Made by a program: the position numbers and the translations under genes
Shown here: in pieces, positions 32,794-41,452 of the stretch
Layout: every line of letters starts with the position of its first letter
Position numbering within the stretch: position 1 is the first letter of the stretch
DNA from: Pedobacter frigiditerrae
GTDB lineage: Bacteria; Bacteroidota; Bacteroidia; Sphingobacteriales; Sphingobacteriaceae
Direction: 5' to 3'
Length of the DNA: 64,000 bases
NCBI RefSeq assembly: GCF_032678705.1
Contig: NZ_JAVTSS010000001.1
Span: 1,984,001-2,048,000, forward strand
The notes under the pieces: generated by a model
Database searches by the model: none
Seen by the model: only the letters and a program-made list of their open reading frames with translations
What the model was told of the DNA's origin: nothing

Positions 32794-34620
32794 TTATTTA
32801 ATTTCAAACTGTAAACCACTTAAATAGCGATAAAGTCCTTCCTCATTTTCCATCAGTTCGTTGTGAGTACCCGATTCGATAATACTACCCTTTTCCATAA
32901 CAATGATCTTGTGAGCTTCGCGAATGGTAGATAGTCTATGTGCAATGATAATCGAAGTACGTCCTTTCATGAGCTCCTCTAAAGCTTCCTGAACCAACCT
33001 TTCAGACTCAGAATCTAAAGACGATGTCGCTTCATCAAGGATCAGTATCGATGGGTTCTTTAATAAGGCTCTCGCAATAGCTATCCTTTGTCTTTGTCCG
33101 CCAGAAAGTTTTACACCACGTTCGCCGACTATAGTTTCATATCCCTCTGGGAATGACGTGATAAACTGATGTGCATTTGCTCTTTGAGCAGCGATCATGA
33201 TTTCATCTTTAGTAGCATTTAATCTGCCATAGGCGATATTTTCAAGAATTGTACCCCCAAACAACATCACATCTTGTGGCACAATAGCTACCTGATTACG
33301 AATATCAGTTAAAGCGTAATCACTAGCTGGTTTGCCATCAAACATTATTTCACCACCTTGTGGATGATAGAACTGTAAAATCAAGGCGGCTGTTGTAGTT
33401 TTGCCCGAGCCACTTGGCCCTACGATAGCTACCCTTTCCCCAGCTTTGGCTTCAAAGGAAATGTCTTTCAAAACCGCTACTTCTGGTCTAGAAGGATAAG
33501 AAAAGTAAATATTTTTAAAAGCTAAGTCGCCAACTATTTTTTGTTCTACATAGTCAATATGATGGGTAATAGAAACCGCTTCGCCTTGCTCAGCTAAAAT
33601 TTCCAATACTCTTTCGCTCGCACCTACAGTCTTCTGGATATTGGCAAACATCTCCGGAAAACTTCCCAGAGAACTGGCTAAAAACATAGCGTAAAGTGAA
33701 AATTGTAAAAGCTGACCGAAAGTAATTTCCCCATTGCTTACCAATATACAGCCATATCCGATCACCCCTAAAATACCTCCGAAAAGACATAAGACGATAA
33801 ATGAAGAAAACATCCCCCTAAACTTTGCTCCTTTTATGGCGATATTAGCTACTTCACGAATCGCCATGCTGTATCGTCCAGCCTCGAATGGTTCGTTAAC
33901 AAAAGCTTTTACATTGGCAATACCCATCAGCGTTTCATCTACAATGATGTTAGATTCTGCCAATTTATCTTGCGCTTGCCGAGAAATTTTCTTGATGAAT
34001 CTACCGAAAAATACAGCGGCAACAATAAGTACGGGCAAAACGATAAGTAATGCGAAAACAAGCTTTTTAGAAATAATAGACATGAATACGATGCCACCTA
34101 CTAACAGTACCGCCTGCCTAATCATCTCCGCAATGGTGGTAGTGAGTGTATCTTGTACCTGCGAAAGGTCTGCTGAAATTCTGCTGTTAAGTTCCCCTAC
34201 TCTTCTTCCTGAAAAGAAGTCCATTGGAAGTGTAATCAATTTGAGATAGGTATCTTTTCTAATATCAGCTAAGGCACGCTCGCCAACACTCACGAACCAT
34301 AAAATTCGAAAAAATGAAATAATAGCTTGAAACACCAATACCACAAAAGCCAACAACAATATGCCCGTTATGGTACTTGGCAAAAAATCGTTGGTACGTT
34401 TGCCTTGAGCTGTATCTATGAGCGCTCCAACAAATGATGGAAACGCCAAGCCGACCAAACTTGATAACAACAGAAAAAATAATGCGGCAATGAATTTTCC
34501 TCGGTATGGCCTTAAGTAACTCAATAGTTTTGCAACATGGCTTAAGGTCTCTCTATTCAACTTTGCTTTGGGCAATTCGATACCAGCTGCGTTACCGCTA
34601 TTTAATTTTTGTCTTGCCAT
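32794..34620 (-). CDS. ABC exporter half-transporter (ATPase and permease in one chain)
   Basis: A 608-residue protein: an N-terminal membrane domain of six helices (about 40-320) and a C-terminal nucleotide-binding domain. NBD motifs are Walker A GPSGSGKTT, signature LSGGQRQRIAIARALL, Walker B ILILDEATSSLD and the H-loop AHRLSTI. The architecture is that of MsbA/BmrA-type homodimeric exporters, which move lipids, peptides or drugs outward. The substrate cannot be read. It is convergent with the alkaline phosphatase gene (35 bp) and lies after the ABC-F terminator on the same strand. Confidence 0.93.
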   Translation of the reverse strand: MARQKLNSGNAAGIELPKAKLNRETLSHVAKLLSYLRPYRGKFIAALFFLLLSSLVGLAFPSFVGALIDTAQGKRTNDFLPSTITGILLLAFVVLVFQAIISFFRILWFVSVGERALADIRKDTYLKLITLPMDFFSGRRVGELNSRISADLSQVQDTLTTTIAEMIRQAVLLVGGIVFMSIISKKLVFALLIVLPVLIVAAVFFGRFIKKISRQAQDKLAESNIIVDETLMGIANVKAFVNEPFEAGRYSMAIREVANIAIKGAKFRGMFSSFIVLCLFGGILGVIGYGCILVSNGEITFGQLLQFSLYAMFLASSLGSFPEMFANIQKTVGASERVLEILAEQGEAVSITHHIDYVEQKIVGDLAFKNIYFSYPSRPEVAVLKDISFEAKAGERVAIVGPSGSGKTTTAALILQFYHPQGGEIMFDGKPASDYALTDIRNQVAIVPQDVMLFGGTILENIAYGRLNATKDEIMIAAQRANAHQFITSFPEGYETIVGERGVKLSGGQRQRIAIARALLKNPSILILDEATSSLDSESERLVQEALEELMKGRTSIIIAHRLSTIREAHKIIVMEKGSIIESGTHNELMENEEGLYRYLSGLQFEIK

Positions 34621-34780
34621 ATAATGGATAATAAAATAGTATTGATGCTAGATTTAGCACGCAACAAAAGTACGGATAACTTTTTATCGTGCTTAGTAAC
34701 TTTTTGGTCTTTGCCGATGAAAACACGCATTTCGCCGTATAATGCCGCCGTAACAGGCCGATGTCCATCAATCATTAAAC

Positions 34781-34812
34781 AAAAAAAAGCAGCTCTTATT
34801 AGAACTGCTTTT
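34781..34812 (-). terminator. Terminator of the ABC-F gene
   Basis: On the minus strand AAAGCAGTTCT pairs with AGAGCTGCTTT (one G-U) around a 4-nt loop and is followed by a run of eight T (34788-34781). It lies 22 bp after the ABC-F stop. Confidence 0.85.
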
Positions 34813-34833
34813 ATCAAGTTTACTAATACTTAT

Positions 34834-36468
34834 TTAGTTCTGCTCAATTTCTTTTAAGCTATTCATCTTTTTGTAAGCTAAAAATCCTTTGATATCTTCA
34901 AAGTGCTCACGAACTCGTTTGTTGCCAAACTCAAATACTTTTGTAGCCAGTCCATCTAAGAAATCACGATCGTGAGATACCAAGATTAAAGTACCATCAA
35001 AATCCTTCAAGGCATCTTTAATGATGTCTTTCGTTTTCATATCTAAGTGGTTGGTTGGCTCATCCAAGATTAGCACATTCACTGGTTCCAACAATAATTT
35101 AATCATCGCTAAACGAGTTTTCTCACCACCTGAAAGCACCTTCACTTTTTTAGTGGTATCATCTCCGCTAAACATAAAGGCGCCCAAAAGATCCTTGATT
35201 TTTATGCTACCATCACTCAATGGAATCTGATCAATGGTTTCGAATACCGTTAAATTCTCATCAAGCAATGCTGCCTGATTTTGAGCAAAGTATCCAATCT
35301 TGGCATTGTGGCCTACTTTTAAACTTCCTTCAAAATCAATCTCGCCCATGATGGCTTTAATCATGGTCGACTTACCTTCACCATTTTTACCTACAAAAGC
35401 AATCTTTTCTCCACGCTCAATTACCATTGAAGCTTTTGCGAATACAGTATGATCGCCATAAGTTTTGGTCAGTTCTTCTACCATTACCGGATATTGTCCC
35501 GATCTCGGAGATGGAGGAAACTTCAATCGCAATGCGGAAGTATCTACTTCATCAATCTCGATTACTTCTAGTTTCTCAAGCATTTTTACCCGAGATTGTA
35601 CTTGTAAAGTTTTAGAATAGGTTCCTCTAAATCGGTCTATAAATTCTTGGTTATCTGCAATAAATCGTTGTTGTTCTTCGTAAGCTTTCAATTGATGCAC
35701 ACGGCGATCAGCTCTCAACTGCAAATAGTGACTATATTTAGCTTTGTAGTCGTATATTCTGCCCATCGTTACTTCGATGGTGCGATTGGTAATGTTATCT
35801 ACAAAAGCTCTATCGTGTGAGATAACCATCACTGCATTTGCAGAATTCATCAAGAAATCTTCTAACCATTGGATACTTTCGATATCCATGTGATTGGTAG
35901 GCTCATCCAATAGGATAAGATCTGGTTTCTTTAATAATATTTTAGCCAATTCGATACGCATGCGCCATCCGCCAGAAAATTCAGAAGTTTGGCGAGTAAA
36001 ATCCTTACGCTCAAAACCCAATCCTTTTAGCACTTTTTCTACCTCTGCATCATAGTTAGTCTCTTCAATCGAATAAAACTTTTCGCTCAGTTCAGATACA
36101 CGTTCTATGAGTTTCATGTAATCATCACTTTCGTAATCGGTACGAATGGTCAACTGCTCATTTAGCTCGTCGAGCTCTTTTTGCATTTGGTTTACCTCTT
36201 CGAAAGCTTTCATCGTTTCTTCAAAAACGGTAACCTTATCTTTCGTTAGCAAATGCTGTGGCAAATAGGCAATTACAGCTTCTTTCGGACCAGTTACATT
36301 ACCAGAAGTAGGTTTTGTTGCACCAGCAATAATTTTTAAAATGGTAGACTTTCCTGCACCATTTTTTCCCATCAGGGCGATTTTATCATTCTGGTTTATC
36401 GAAAAGGTAACGTCGCTAAAGAGGGTTGTTCCGCCAAATGAAACGGAAATATTATTTACATTAATCAA
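34834..36468 (-). CDS. ABC-F family ATP-binding protein (ribosome-associated type)
   Basis: A 544-residue protein with two ABC ATPase domains and no membrane segment. Domain 1: GKNGAGKST, EFSGGWRMR, LILLDEPTNHMD. Domain 2: GKNGEGKST, LSGGEKTRLA, LILDEPTNHLD. The linker contains a long charged helix (RADRRVHQLKAYEEQQRFIADNQEF), the P-site tRNA-interaction motif of ABC-F proteins. Members bind the ribosomal E site and aid translation or confer antibiotic tolerance. It is a single gene with its own promoter and terminator. I do not assign a subfamily name. Confidence 0.95.
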   Translation of the reverse strand: MINVNNISVSFGGTTLFSDVTFSINQNDKIALMGKNGAGKSTILKIIAGATKPTSGNVTGPKEAVIAYLPQHLLTKDKVTVFEETMKAFEEVNQMQKELDELNEQLTIRTDYESDDYMKLIERVSELSEKFYSIEETNYDAEVEKVLKGLGFERKDFTRQTSEFSGGWRMRIELAKILLKKPDLILLDEPTNHMDIESIQWLEDFLMNSANAVMVISHDRAFVDNITNRTIEVTMGRIYDYKAKYSHYLQLRADRRVHQLKAYEEQQRFIADNQEFIDRFRGTYSKTLQVQSRVKMLEKLEVIEIDEVDTSALRLKFPPSPRSGQYPVMVEELTKTYGDHTVFAKASMVIERGEKIAFVGKNGEGKSTMIKAIMGEIDFEGSLKVGHNAKIGYFAQNQAALLDENLTVFETIDQIPLSDGSIKIKDLLGAFMFSGDDTTKKVKVLSGGEKTRLAMIKLLLEPVNVLILDEPTNHLDMKTKDIIKDALKDFDGTLILVSHDRDFLDGLATKVFEFGNKRVREHFEDIKGFLAYKKMNSLKEIEQN

Positions 36469-36490
36469 GATTGCAATTTTTAATTGGCGG

Positions 36491-36498
36491 CAAAGATA
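36491..36498 (-). promoter_or_regulatory. -7 element of the ABC-F gene
   Basis: TATCTTTG on the minus strand (CAAAGATA on plus), a perfect TAnnTTTG, followed by CCGCC. The start site would be near 36484, leaving a leader of about 16 nt. No good -33 element was seen. Confidence 0.45.
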
Positions 36499-36569
36499 AG
36501 GGAATTGAGTAAATTATGGAGAGAAGTAATCAATAAATGCCGCAAAGTATTTTAGCATGAAACATTTAT

Positions 36570-36630
36570 CATGTAAAGAAAAGTGAACTTTCTTTACATG
36601 ACAACTCATTTATGTAAAGAATCTTTACAT
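36570..36630. promoter_or_regulatory. Four TGTAAAG half-sites in two inverted repeats
   Basis: CATGTAAAGAAA (36570-36581) pairs perfectly with TTTCTTTACATG (36589-36600) over a 7-nt loop. A second near-palindrome ATGTAAAG-aat-CTTTACAT is at 36612-36630. There is no T-run, so a simple terminator is unlikely. The region lies between the end of the Kdp histidine kinase gene and the ABC-F promoter, so a repressor site for ABC-F or an mRNA end structure for the kinase are both possible. Confidence 0.6.
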
Positions 36631-36638
36631 TAGCTATT

Positions 36639-38387
36639 TTAAACTCTTGGCAAAGTAAAACAGAACCTGCTACCTTCCCCTATCTCACTCTCCACCCATA
36701 TTATACCTTTTTCTGCCTCAATGAAATCCTTTGAAATGGCTAATCCCAATCCAGATCCTGATTTGTTTTGTCCATCGGTTGGTACTTGAAAATAACGGTC
36801 GAACAATCTTTTCTGATATTTTTCTTCTATTCCTTTCCCAAAATCCTTTACTGAAAATTCAATTTGCCCATCTTTCTCGATCACCTCAATCACAATCTTC
36901 GATTTTTCTGCGCTATAACGTAAAGCGTTGGAAAGAAAGTTAACTAATACCCAAGCTGTTTTTTGAATATCAACATTAACTTCAGGTAATTGCTCACTAC
37001 AATTCAGTTCGAGTTGTATCAATTTCTGCTCTGCCTGAAATTTTACAGCATCAACAGCGAAACGTACAATTTCAATTGGCTTGGCCAGTACAAAGCTTAA
37101 CTTTAGGTTACCGCTTTCTACTTGAGAAAGATCTAATAGTTCGCTTGTGATTTTCAATAAGCGATCACTGTCCTCTTGGATATGTTGTATCAAATCATAC
37201 TGTTCACTGTTCATTTCCCCAACACGTTTATCACCCAATAATTTTAGGCTCATCTTTATAGATGACAACGGCGTTTTAAGTTCGTGGGAAACCGTAGCGA
37301 TGAAATTGGTTTTGGCTTGATCTAGCTCTTTGAACTTGGTTACATTTTTTAGCACATATACATTGCCTACAGATTGGGCTGAAGTCATTAATGCTTTTTC
37401 TTCTTGGGTTTCAACATTTGGAACCACAATTTCTCTGCTTTCTACTTGGAAATAGGATTCTTTTTCATCGGCATATATTTTAAGGATCTCATTTTCTGAA
37501 CCGTGATTGATCAATTGACCTAGCAATTGGTTCTGTTTAGCAAGTTCACTGGCGTTTTGTCCAATAACTTTTTGTTCATCCAGCCCCAAAAGTTTTGCCG
37601 CAATTTGATTCAAGAACAGTATTTCGTTCTTTTCATTTACGCCAATGATGGCATCACGCATTTGCGCTATAATAGCCTCAATCCTAGATTTTTCAGATTT
37701 TATCTTCGAAAGATTACTGTTTTCCCATTCATTCAGCTTTTTGGCCATTGCATTAAATGAAACCGCCAGTTCCGAAAATTCATCCTTATTATTGAAATGT
37801 AAACGTTGCAGATAATTTCCATTGCCAACCTGCTTAATGGCTTGACTAAATTCTGCCAACGGATTAGCAACAAAGCCTGGAAAGTTGACCACAAAAGTAA
37901 AAAGCACAATGAAACAAAATGATGCAGCTAGGGCGATAAATAGCTCGGCTCTGGCATAAGCGCTATTGGCTTCTTCATTTTTGTGATCGATGGCTTGCAT
38001 GTTGACAAATTCTATTTGAGCAAGGGCAGAACGGATTTCCTTTTCCGCCATTTCTCGTTCCTCGGCTCTATTGTTAGTTAAAAGAGTGCCGTAAGCGGCA
38101 GCTAACTTATTCACTGCTAGTTGTTCTCCAGGTTCGGTAATATTCTTATTTTCAAGTTCCAGATTTAGCTCAAAACGCTGTTTGCCAGCTTTTGTTAATG
38201 GGTAATTTCCCTCATCAATTACGCTACGCATTTGTGACACATAACCAATTGTTTTATAGTTGTCTTTTAGGATCAGTTTTGATTTTGAGGAAATCTGGCT
38301 TAAAAAGTATAGGGCAATACCACCAAAAATAAGGACGATGAAGAACAACAGGCCAAAACCTGCTCGCAATTTAGTCTTGATTTTCAT
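36639..38387 (-). CDS. HAMP/PAS sensor histidine kinase at the end of the kdp locus
   Basis: A 582-residue membrane histidine kinase. Two membrane helices (about 10-28 and 150-172) flank a periplasmic helical sensor, then HAMP (about 175-228), a PAS-like domain (IIAQMRDAIIGVNEKNEILFLNQIAAKLLG), HisKA with the phospho-His in FIATVSHELKTPLSSIKMSL, and an ATPase domain (NFLSNALRYSA; VKDFGKGIEEK; GSGLGLAISKDFIEAEKG). It follows the KdpD-half gene by 35 bp. It probably supplies the catalytic half that is missing from that KdpD and signals to the sigma-54-type regulator at 45748. The structural pairing is inferred from gene order. Confidence 0.9.
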   Translation of the reverse strand: MKIKTKLRAGFGLLFFIVLIFGGIALYFLSQISSKSKLILKDNYKTIGYVSQMRSVIDEGNYPLTKAGKQRFELNLELENKNITEPGEQLAVNKLAAAYGTLLTNNRAEEREMAEKEIRSALAQIEFVNMQAIDHKNEEANSAYARAELFIALAASFCFIVLFTFVVNFPGFVANPLAEFSQAIKQVGNGNYLQRLHFNNKDEFSELAVSFNAMAKKLNEWENSNLSKIKSEKSRIEAIIAQMRDAIIGVNEKNEILFLNQIAAKLLGLDEQKVIGQNASELAKQNQLLGQLINHGSENEILKIYADEKESYFQVESREIVVPNVETQEEKALMTSAQSVGNVYVLKNVTKFKELDQAKTNFIATVSHELKTPLSSIKMSLKLLGDKRVGEMNSEQYDLIQHIQEDSDRLLKITSELLDLSQVESGNLKLSFVLAKPIEIVRFAVDAVKFQAEQKLIQLELNCSEQLPEVNVDIQKTAWVLVNFLSNALRYSAEKSKIVIEVIEKDGQIEFSVKDFGKGIEEKYQKRLFDRYFQVPTDGQNKSGSGLGLAISKDFIEAEKGIIWVESEIGEGSRFCFTLPRV

Positions 38388-38422
38388 TGTTTTCTATTAT
38401 TAAAAATACCATTGATTAATTT

Positions 38423-39550
38423 TTAGGATAAAATGACCAGATCTATTTCCTTGGCCGCTAAGTTACGTAACAATTGATTGAAGATCGCTGTGCGAAGAAT
38501 AACCTGAAAAATATTGAGGTGTGGCTTTCCAATGCATATCGTCGTAATTTCCTTTTCAATCGCCATATCAATAATACTTTGTGTGATCGCATTACTCTTT
38601 ATTTTAACTACATCTGCACCCAATTCTGTTGCTAGTTTAAAATGGTTGATTAAATGACGTTGTTTATCCAACCTAATCTTGTCCAAACTTTCACCATCGC
38701 TCTGCACATAAAGAACAGTCCAAGGCGAATGATAATAAGAAGCCAGCCTTGCCGTTTTTCGGATTACGGTCCCTGCGGTTTCAGCATTGGATGAAATGCA
38801 AGCCAAAAACTTTTCTGGTCGTAGCTTTACTGATTTTGGAATTTCTGCATGGATCTTTCGCTCTACCTGGTGCACAACTTCTTTTAATGCTAGTTCACGA
38901 AGCTGCAATATCTTATCAGGTCTGAAGAAGTTACCTAATGCTTGTTGGATCTTACTTTGATCATAAATTTTTCCTTCCTTTAATCTGTTTACCAGCTCAT
39001 TGGCCGTTAAATCAATATTTACGATTTCGTCTGCAATTTCTAAAATCTTATCAGGAATACGTTCTGTAATGGTAATGCCTGTTATTTGCTCAACATCTTG
39101 GTTTATACTTTCTAGGTGTTGGATATTAACAGCCGAAACCACATTGATACCCGCTTCCAAAATATCGTACACATCCTGCCAGCGCTTTGCATTTTTGCTG
39201 CCCTCTACATTGGTATGCGCCAGTTCATCAACAATTACTATTTCAGGGTGGCGGTTAATGATCGTTTGCACATCCATTTCTTCAAGCTCCTTACCTCGAT
39301 AGAAGATACTTTTTCTTGGAATAATAGGGATACCGGCTACCAGTGCTTCTGTTTCTGTACGTTTGTGTGTTTCTACATAACCAATACATACATCAATTCC
39401 ACCACGCAATAATGCATGTGCTTCTTGGAGCATCCGATAGGTTTTACCAACACCAGGGCTCATACCGATATATACCTTCAGCTTTCCCCTTCTTGATTTT
39501 TTAACCAGATCCAAAAACCTAAGTGCCGATTCAGCTTTTTTATCTTGCAT
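38423..39550 (-). CDS. kdpD: KdpD N-terminal sensor protein (KdpD and USP domains only)
   Basis: A 375-residue soluble protein equal to the cytoplasmic N-terminal half of KdpD. The KdpD domain has the nucleotide motif GMSPGVGKT (29-37) and DELAHTN, then a universal-stress-protein domain (FLACISSNAETAGTVIRKTARLAS, ending ICIGKP). It lacks the membrane helices and kinase core of E. coli KdpD (894 aa). The kinase is encoded separately just downstream. It senses potassium limitation or c-di-AMP in other bacteria; here that is assumed. It is 45 bp downstream of the porin gene in the same direction. Confidence 0.9.
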   Translation of the reverse strand: MQDKKAESALRFLDLVKKSRRGKLKVYIGMSPGVGKTYRMLQEAHALLRGGIDVCIGYVETHKRTETEALVAGIPIIPRKSIFYRGKELEEMDVQTIINRHPEIVIVDELAHTNVEGSKNAKRWQDVYDILEAGINVVSAVNIQHLESINQDVEQITGITITERIPDKILEIADEIVNIDLTANELVNRLKEGKIYDQSKIQQALGNFFRPDKILQLRELALKEVVHQVERKIHAEIPKSVKLRPEKFLACISSNAETAGTVIRKTARLASYYHSPWTVLYVQSDGESLDKIRLDKQRHLINHFKLATELGADVVKIKSNAITQSIIDMAIEKEITTICIGKPHLNIFQVILRTAIFNQLLRNLAAKEIDLVILS

Positions 39551-39595
39551 ATTTATTGATCGTTAATTTGGCATCCTGAGCCTGTCGAAGGATCA

Positions 39596-40666
39596 CTAGA
39601 ATGATACCGCAATACTTGCTGTAAGTGTTGCATTGTGGTTCACTAAATTAAGGTCTCTTGTAAATACCTTGTCCTTACTGTCATAAACCTTTCCCTCTAA
39701 TCTTACAACTGCATTACTAATCGGAGAATAATCCAAATTCAGCGAATAACCCATTGTTTTGAAACCATTTGGCGTTCCTGTAGCGATGAAAACCCCATCC
39801 TTGTCATTGTAATATTCTGCCCTTGCTGCAACGGCAAATTTTGGGTCGAACTTATATTGTGCAATCATCACTGGAGAAATGATCTCGCTCTTTGCCGACT
39901 GTCCCTTTACTTTCTGTTGAGTGGCATAGTCAAATCCAGCAGTTATTCCAAACTCATCCGTTACCTGAGCAATTGCATAAAAGTTGTGATAGAACCTAGT
40001 TACAGCAACTGCATTTATTCCCTCTTTTCCAAGATAATTGCTATAGTTCAATGTCAATTTTCCAGTTGGTTTGTAGGTCAACTGAACTCCTCCAGCTGGT
40101 TTACTGTTCCCATCAACACGGTTGATGCGCTGCCATCCGTTTAGGTACAAAACCGTTGCCGTAAACTGTCCTTCAGGTGAACCATAGGTGAATTTTGCAC
40201 CTGATTCATAATAAGGTGTATTTTCTGAGGAGATATTCCTTGTAAGCACCCAACAGTCTTTTGAGATGGCACTTTCAAAACCTATGTGCGAAGAGAAGAT
40301 ACCCGCATCAACCCAGATGTTCTGATTTTCGCTCAACTTGATTCCAGCATTGGCTTCAAAGATGTTTTTAAGTACTCCTGGCTCTGCTGCAAGGTTGGCA
40401 TTGGTATAGGTACCGGCCATCAGTGCTACATTTGCCCTGATCTTACCACTATCGTAAGCTGCCTTGATAAATCCAAGGTTTAGGTTCACTTCATTATGTC
40501 TGTTATGAGAATAAACAAACCCTGGTCTATTGTTATTTGCAGGTTCGTTAAAATCATAGCCGTAATAAGTTTCTAAATATCCTGATACTTTAATTTTTGG
40601 TGCTTCTTGTGCATAGGAATAAATAGATGTGGCCAAGGCCATTGCTGTAAATAGTATTCTTTTCAT
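39596..40666 (-). CDS. Outer-membrane beta-barrel porin of the kdp locus
   Basis: A 356-residue protein with a signal peptide (MKRILFTAMALATSIYSYAQ) and alternating beta-strand patterns throughout (VSGYLETYYGYDFNEP; TNANLAAEPGVLKNIFEANAGIKL; ATLTASIAVSF at the end). It fits the bbp2/OmpL-like porin-2 family. It could let potassium or other small ions through the outer membrane. It sits between kdpC and the KdpD-half gene and is therefore part of the kdp transcript, an arrangement seen in Bacteroidota. A short repeat fragment (CATCCTGAGCCTGTCGAAGG) separates it from the KdpD gene. Confidence 0.8.
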   Translation of the reverse strand: MKRILFTAMALATSIYSYAQEAPKIKVSGYLETYYGYDFNEPANNNRPGFVYSHNRHNEVNLNLGFIKAAYDSGKIRANVALMAGTYTNANLAAEPGVLKNIFEANAGIKLSENQNIWVDAGIFSSHIGFESAISKDCWVLTRNISSENTPYYESGAKFTYGSPEGQFTATVLYLNGWQRINRVDGNSKPAGGVQLTYKPTGKLTLNYSNYLGKEGINAVAVTRFYHNFYAIAQVTDEFGITAGFDYATQQKVKGQSAKSEIISPVMIAQYKFDPKFAVAARAEYYNDKDGVFIATGTPNGFKTMGYSLNLDYSPISNAVVRLEGKVYDSKDKVFTRDLNLVNHNATLTASIAVSF

Positions 40667-40785
40667 TTTATTATTATAAATTTTGGTCTGATATTATTGT
40701 ATAAAATCTATTGTGGTGAGCCATACCGTCCTTTAGTTATGGCAAACGCTTAGTGGAGAGCGGGGCTCAACGCAGCAGATGATCA

Positions 40786-41349
40786 TTATTTAAGTTCGTC
40801 TAGCGCAAGGTTCAATTTGAGCACATTTACCGAACTCGGTCCAAACATTCCTAAAAAAGGACCTTTTGTATTTTTAACTACCAATTCAGCTATTTTACGT
40901 TCGTCGATTTTACGGATGGCAGCAATTCTTTTAATCTGGATAATGGCACCCTGCTCAGAGATGTTTGGATCAAGTCCACTTCCCGAAGCAGTTACCATAT
41001 CTGCTGGGATCCCTGCCTTTTTGATTGTTGGATTGTATTTCAATAAGGTGTCTATCCTGTTTGAAACTTCTTTTAGGTAATCTTCGTTAGAAGGACCTTT
41101 ATTCGAACCTGCTGAACCAGCGGCATTGTAGCCAACAGCAGAAGGACGACCCCAGAAATATTCCGGACTAGTAAACGACTGTCCAAGCAGCGCATATCCC
41201 ACTACTTTTCCGTTTTTGGTGATCTTTTCACCGCCACCGTTTCCGATAGAGAATTTTCCTGCTAGGGCGATGCTTAATGGATATAATATGCATAACAATA
41301 CGATTAATACGAGTGTTAAGCGAATGGATTGAATGATGTATTTTTTCAT
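40786..41349 (-). CDS. kdpC: KdpC, subunit of the K+-transporting ATPase
   Basis: A 187-residue KdpC: one N-terminal membrane helix (IRLTLVLIVLLCILYPLSIALA), then the soluble domain with conserved YFWGRPSAVGYNAAGSAGSN, DMVTASGSGLDPNIS and KNTKGPFLGMFGPSSVNVLKLNLAL. It stabilises nucleotide binding by KdpB in the KdpFABC complex. The gene follows kdpB after a 103-bp gap that holds a dispersed repeat. Length agrees with other KdpC (about 190). Confidence 0.97.
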   Translation of the reverse strand: MKKYIIQSIRLTLVLIVLLCILYPLSIALAGKFSIGNGGGEKITKNGKVVGYALLGQSFTSPEYFWGRPSAVGYNAAGSAGSNKGPSNEDYLKEVSNRIDTLLKYNPTIKKAGIPADMVTASGSGLDPNISEQGAIIQIKRIAAIRKIDERKIAELVVKNTKGPFLGMFGPSSVNVLKLNLALDELK

Positions 41350-41364
41350 TTTATTTTAAGTTAG

Positions 41365-41443
41365 TGTCATCCTGAGCTTGTCGAAGGATTTGTGATTGCG
41401 TTTCGACAACTTGTCCCGATTATTCGGGAAGCTCAACGTGACA
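41365..41443. repeat. Dispersed repeat between kdpB and kdpC
   Basis: GTCATCCTGAGCTTGTCGAA at one end and AAGCTCAACGTGACAT at the other form a long imperfect inverted structure with an internal CCCGATTATTCGGG. It is one of this genome's dispersed elements, here located inside an operon. Confidence 0.75.
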
Positions 41444-41452
41444 TATTTAATA

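Noticed and set aside
33734..34249. 171-aa open frame opposite the ABC exporter
   Set aside because: It lies wholly antisense to a well-supported membrane domain and has no domain pattern of its own.
36570..36600. Terminator of the histidine kinase gene
   Set aside because: The stem is strong but is not followed by a T-run on the minus strand.
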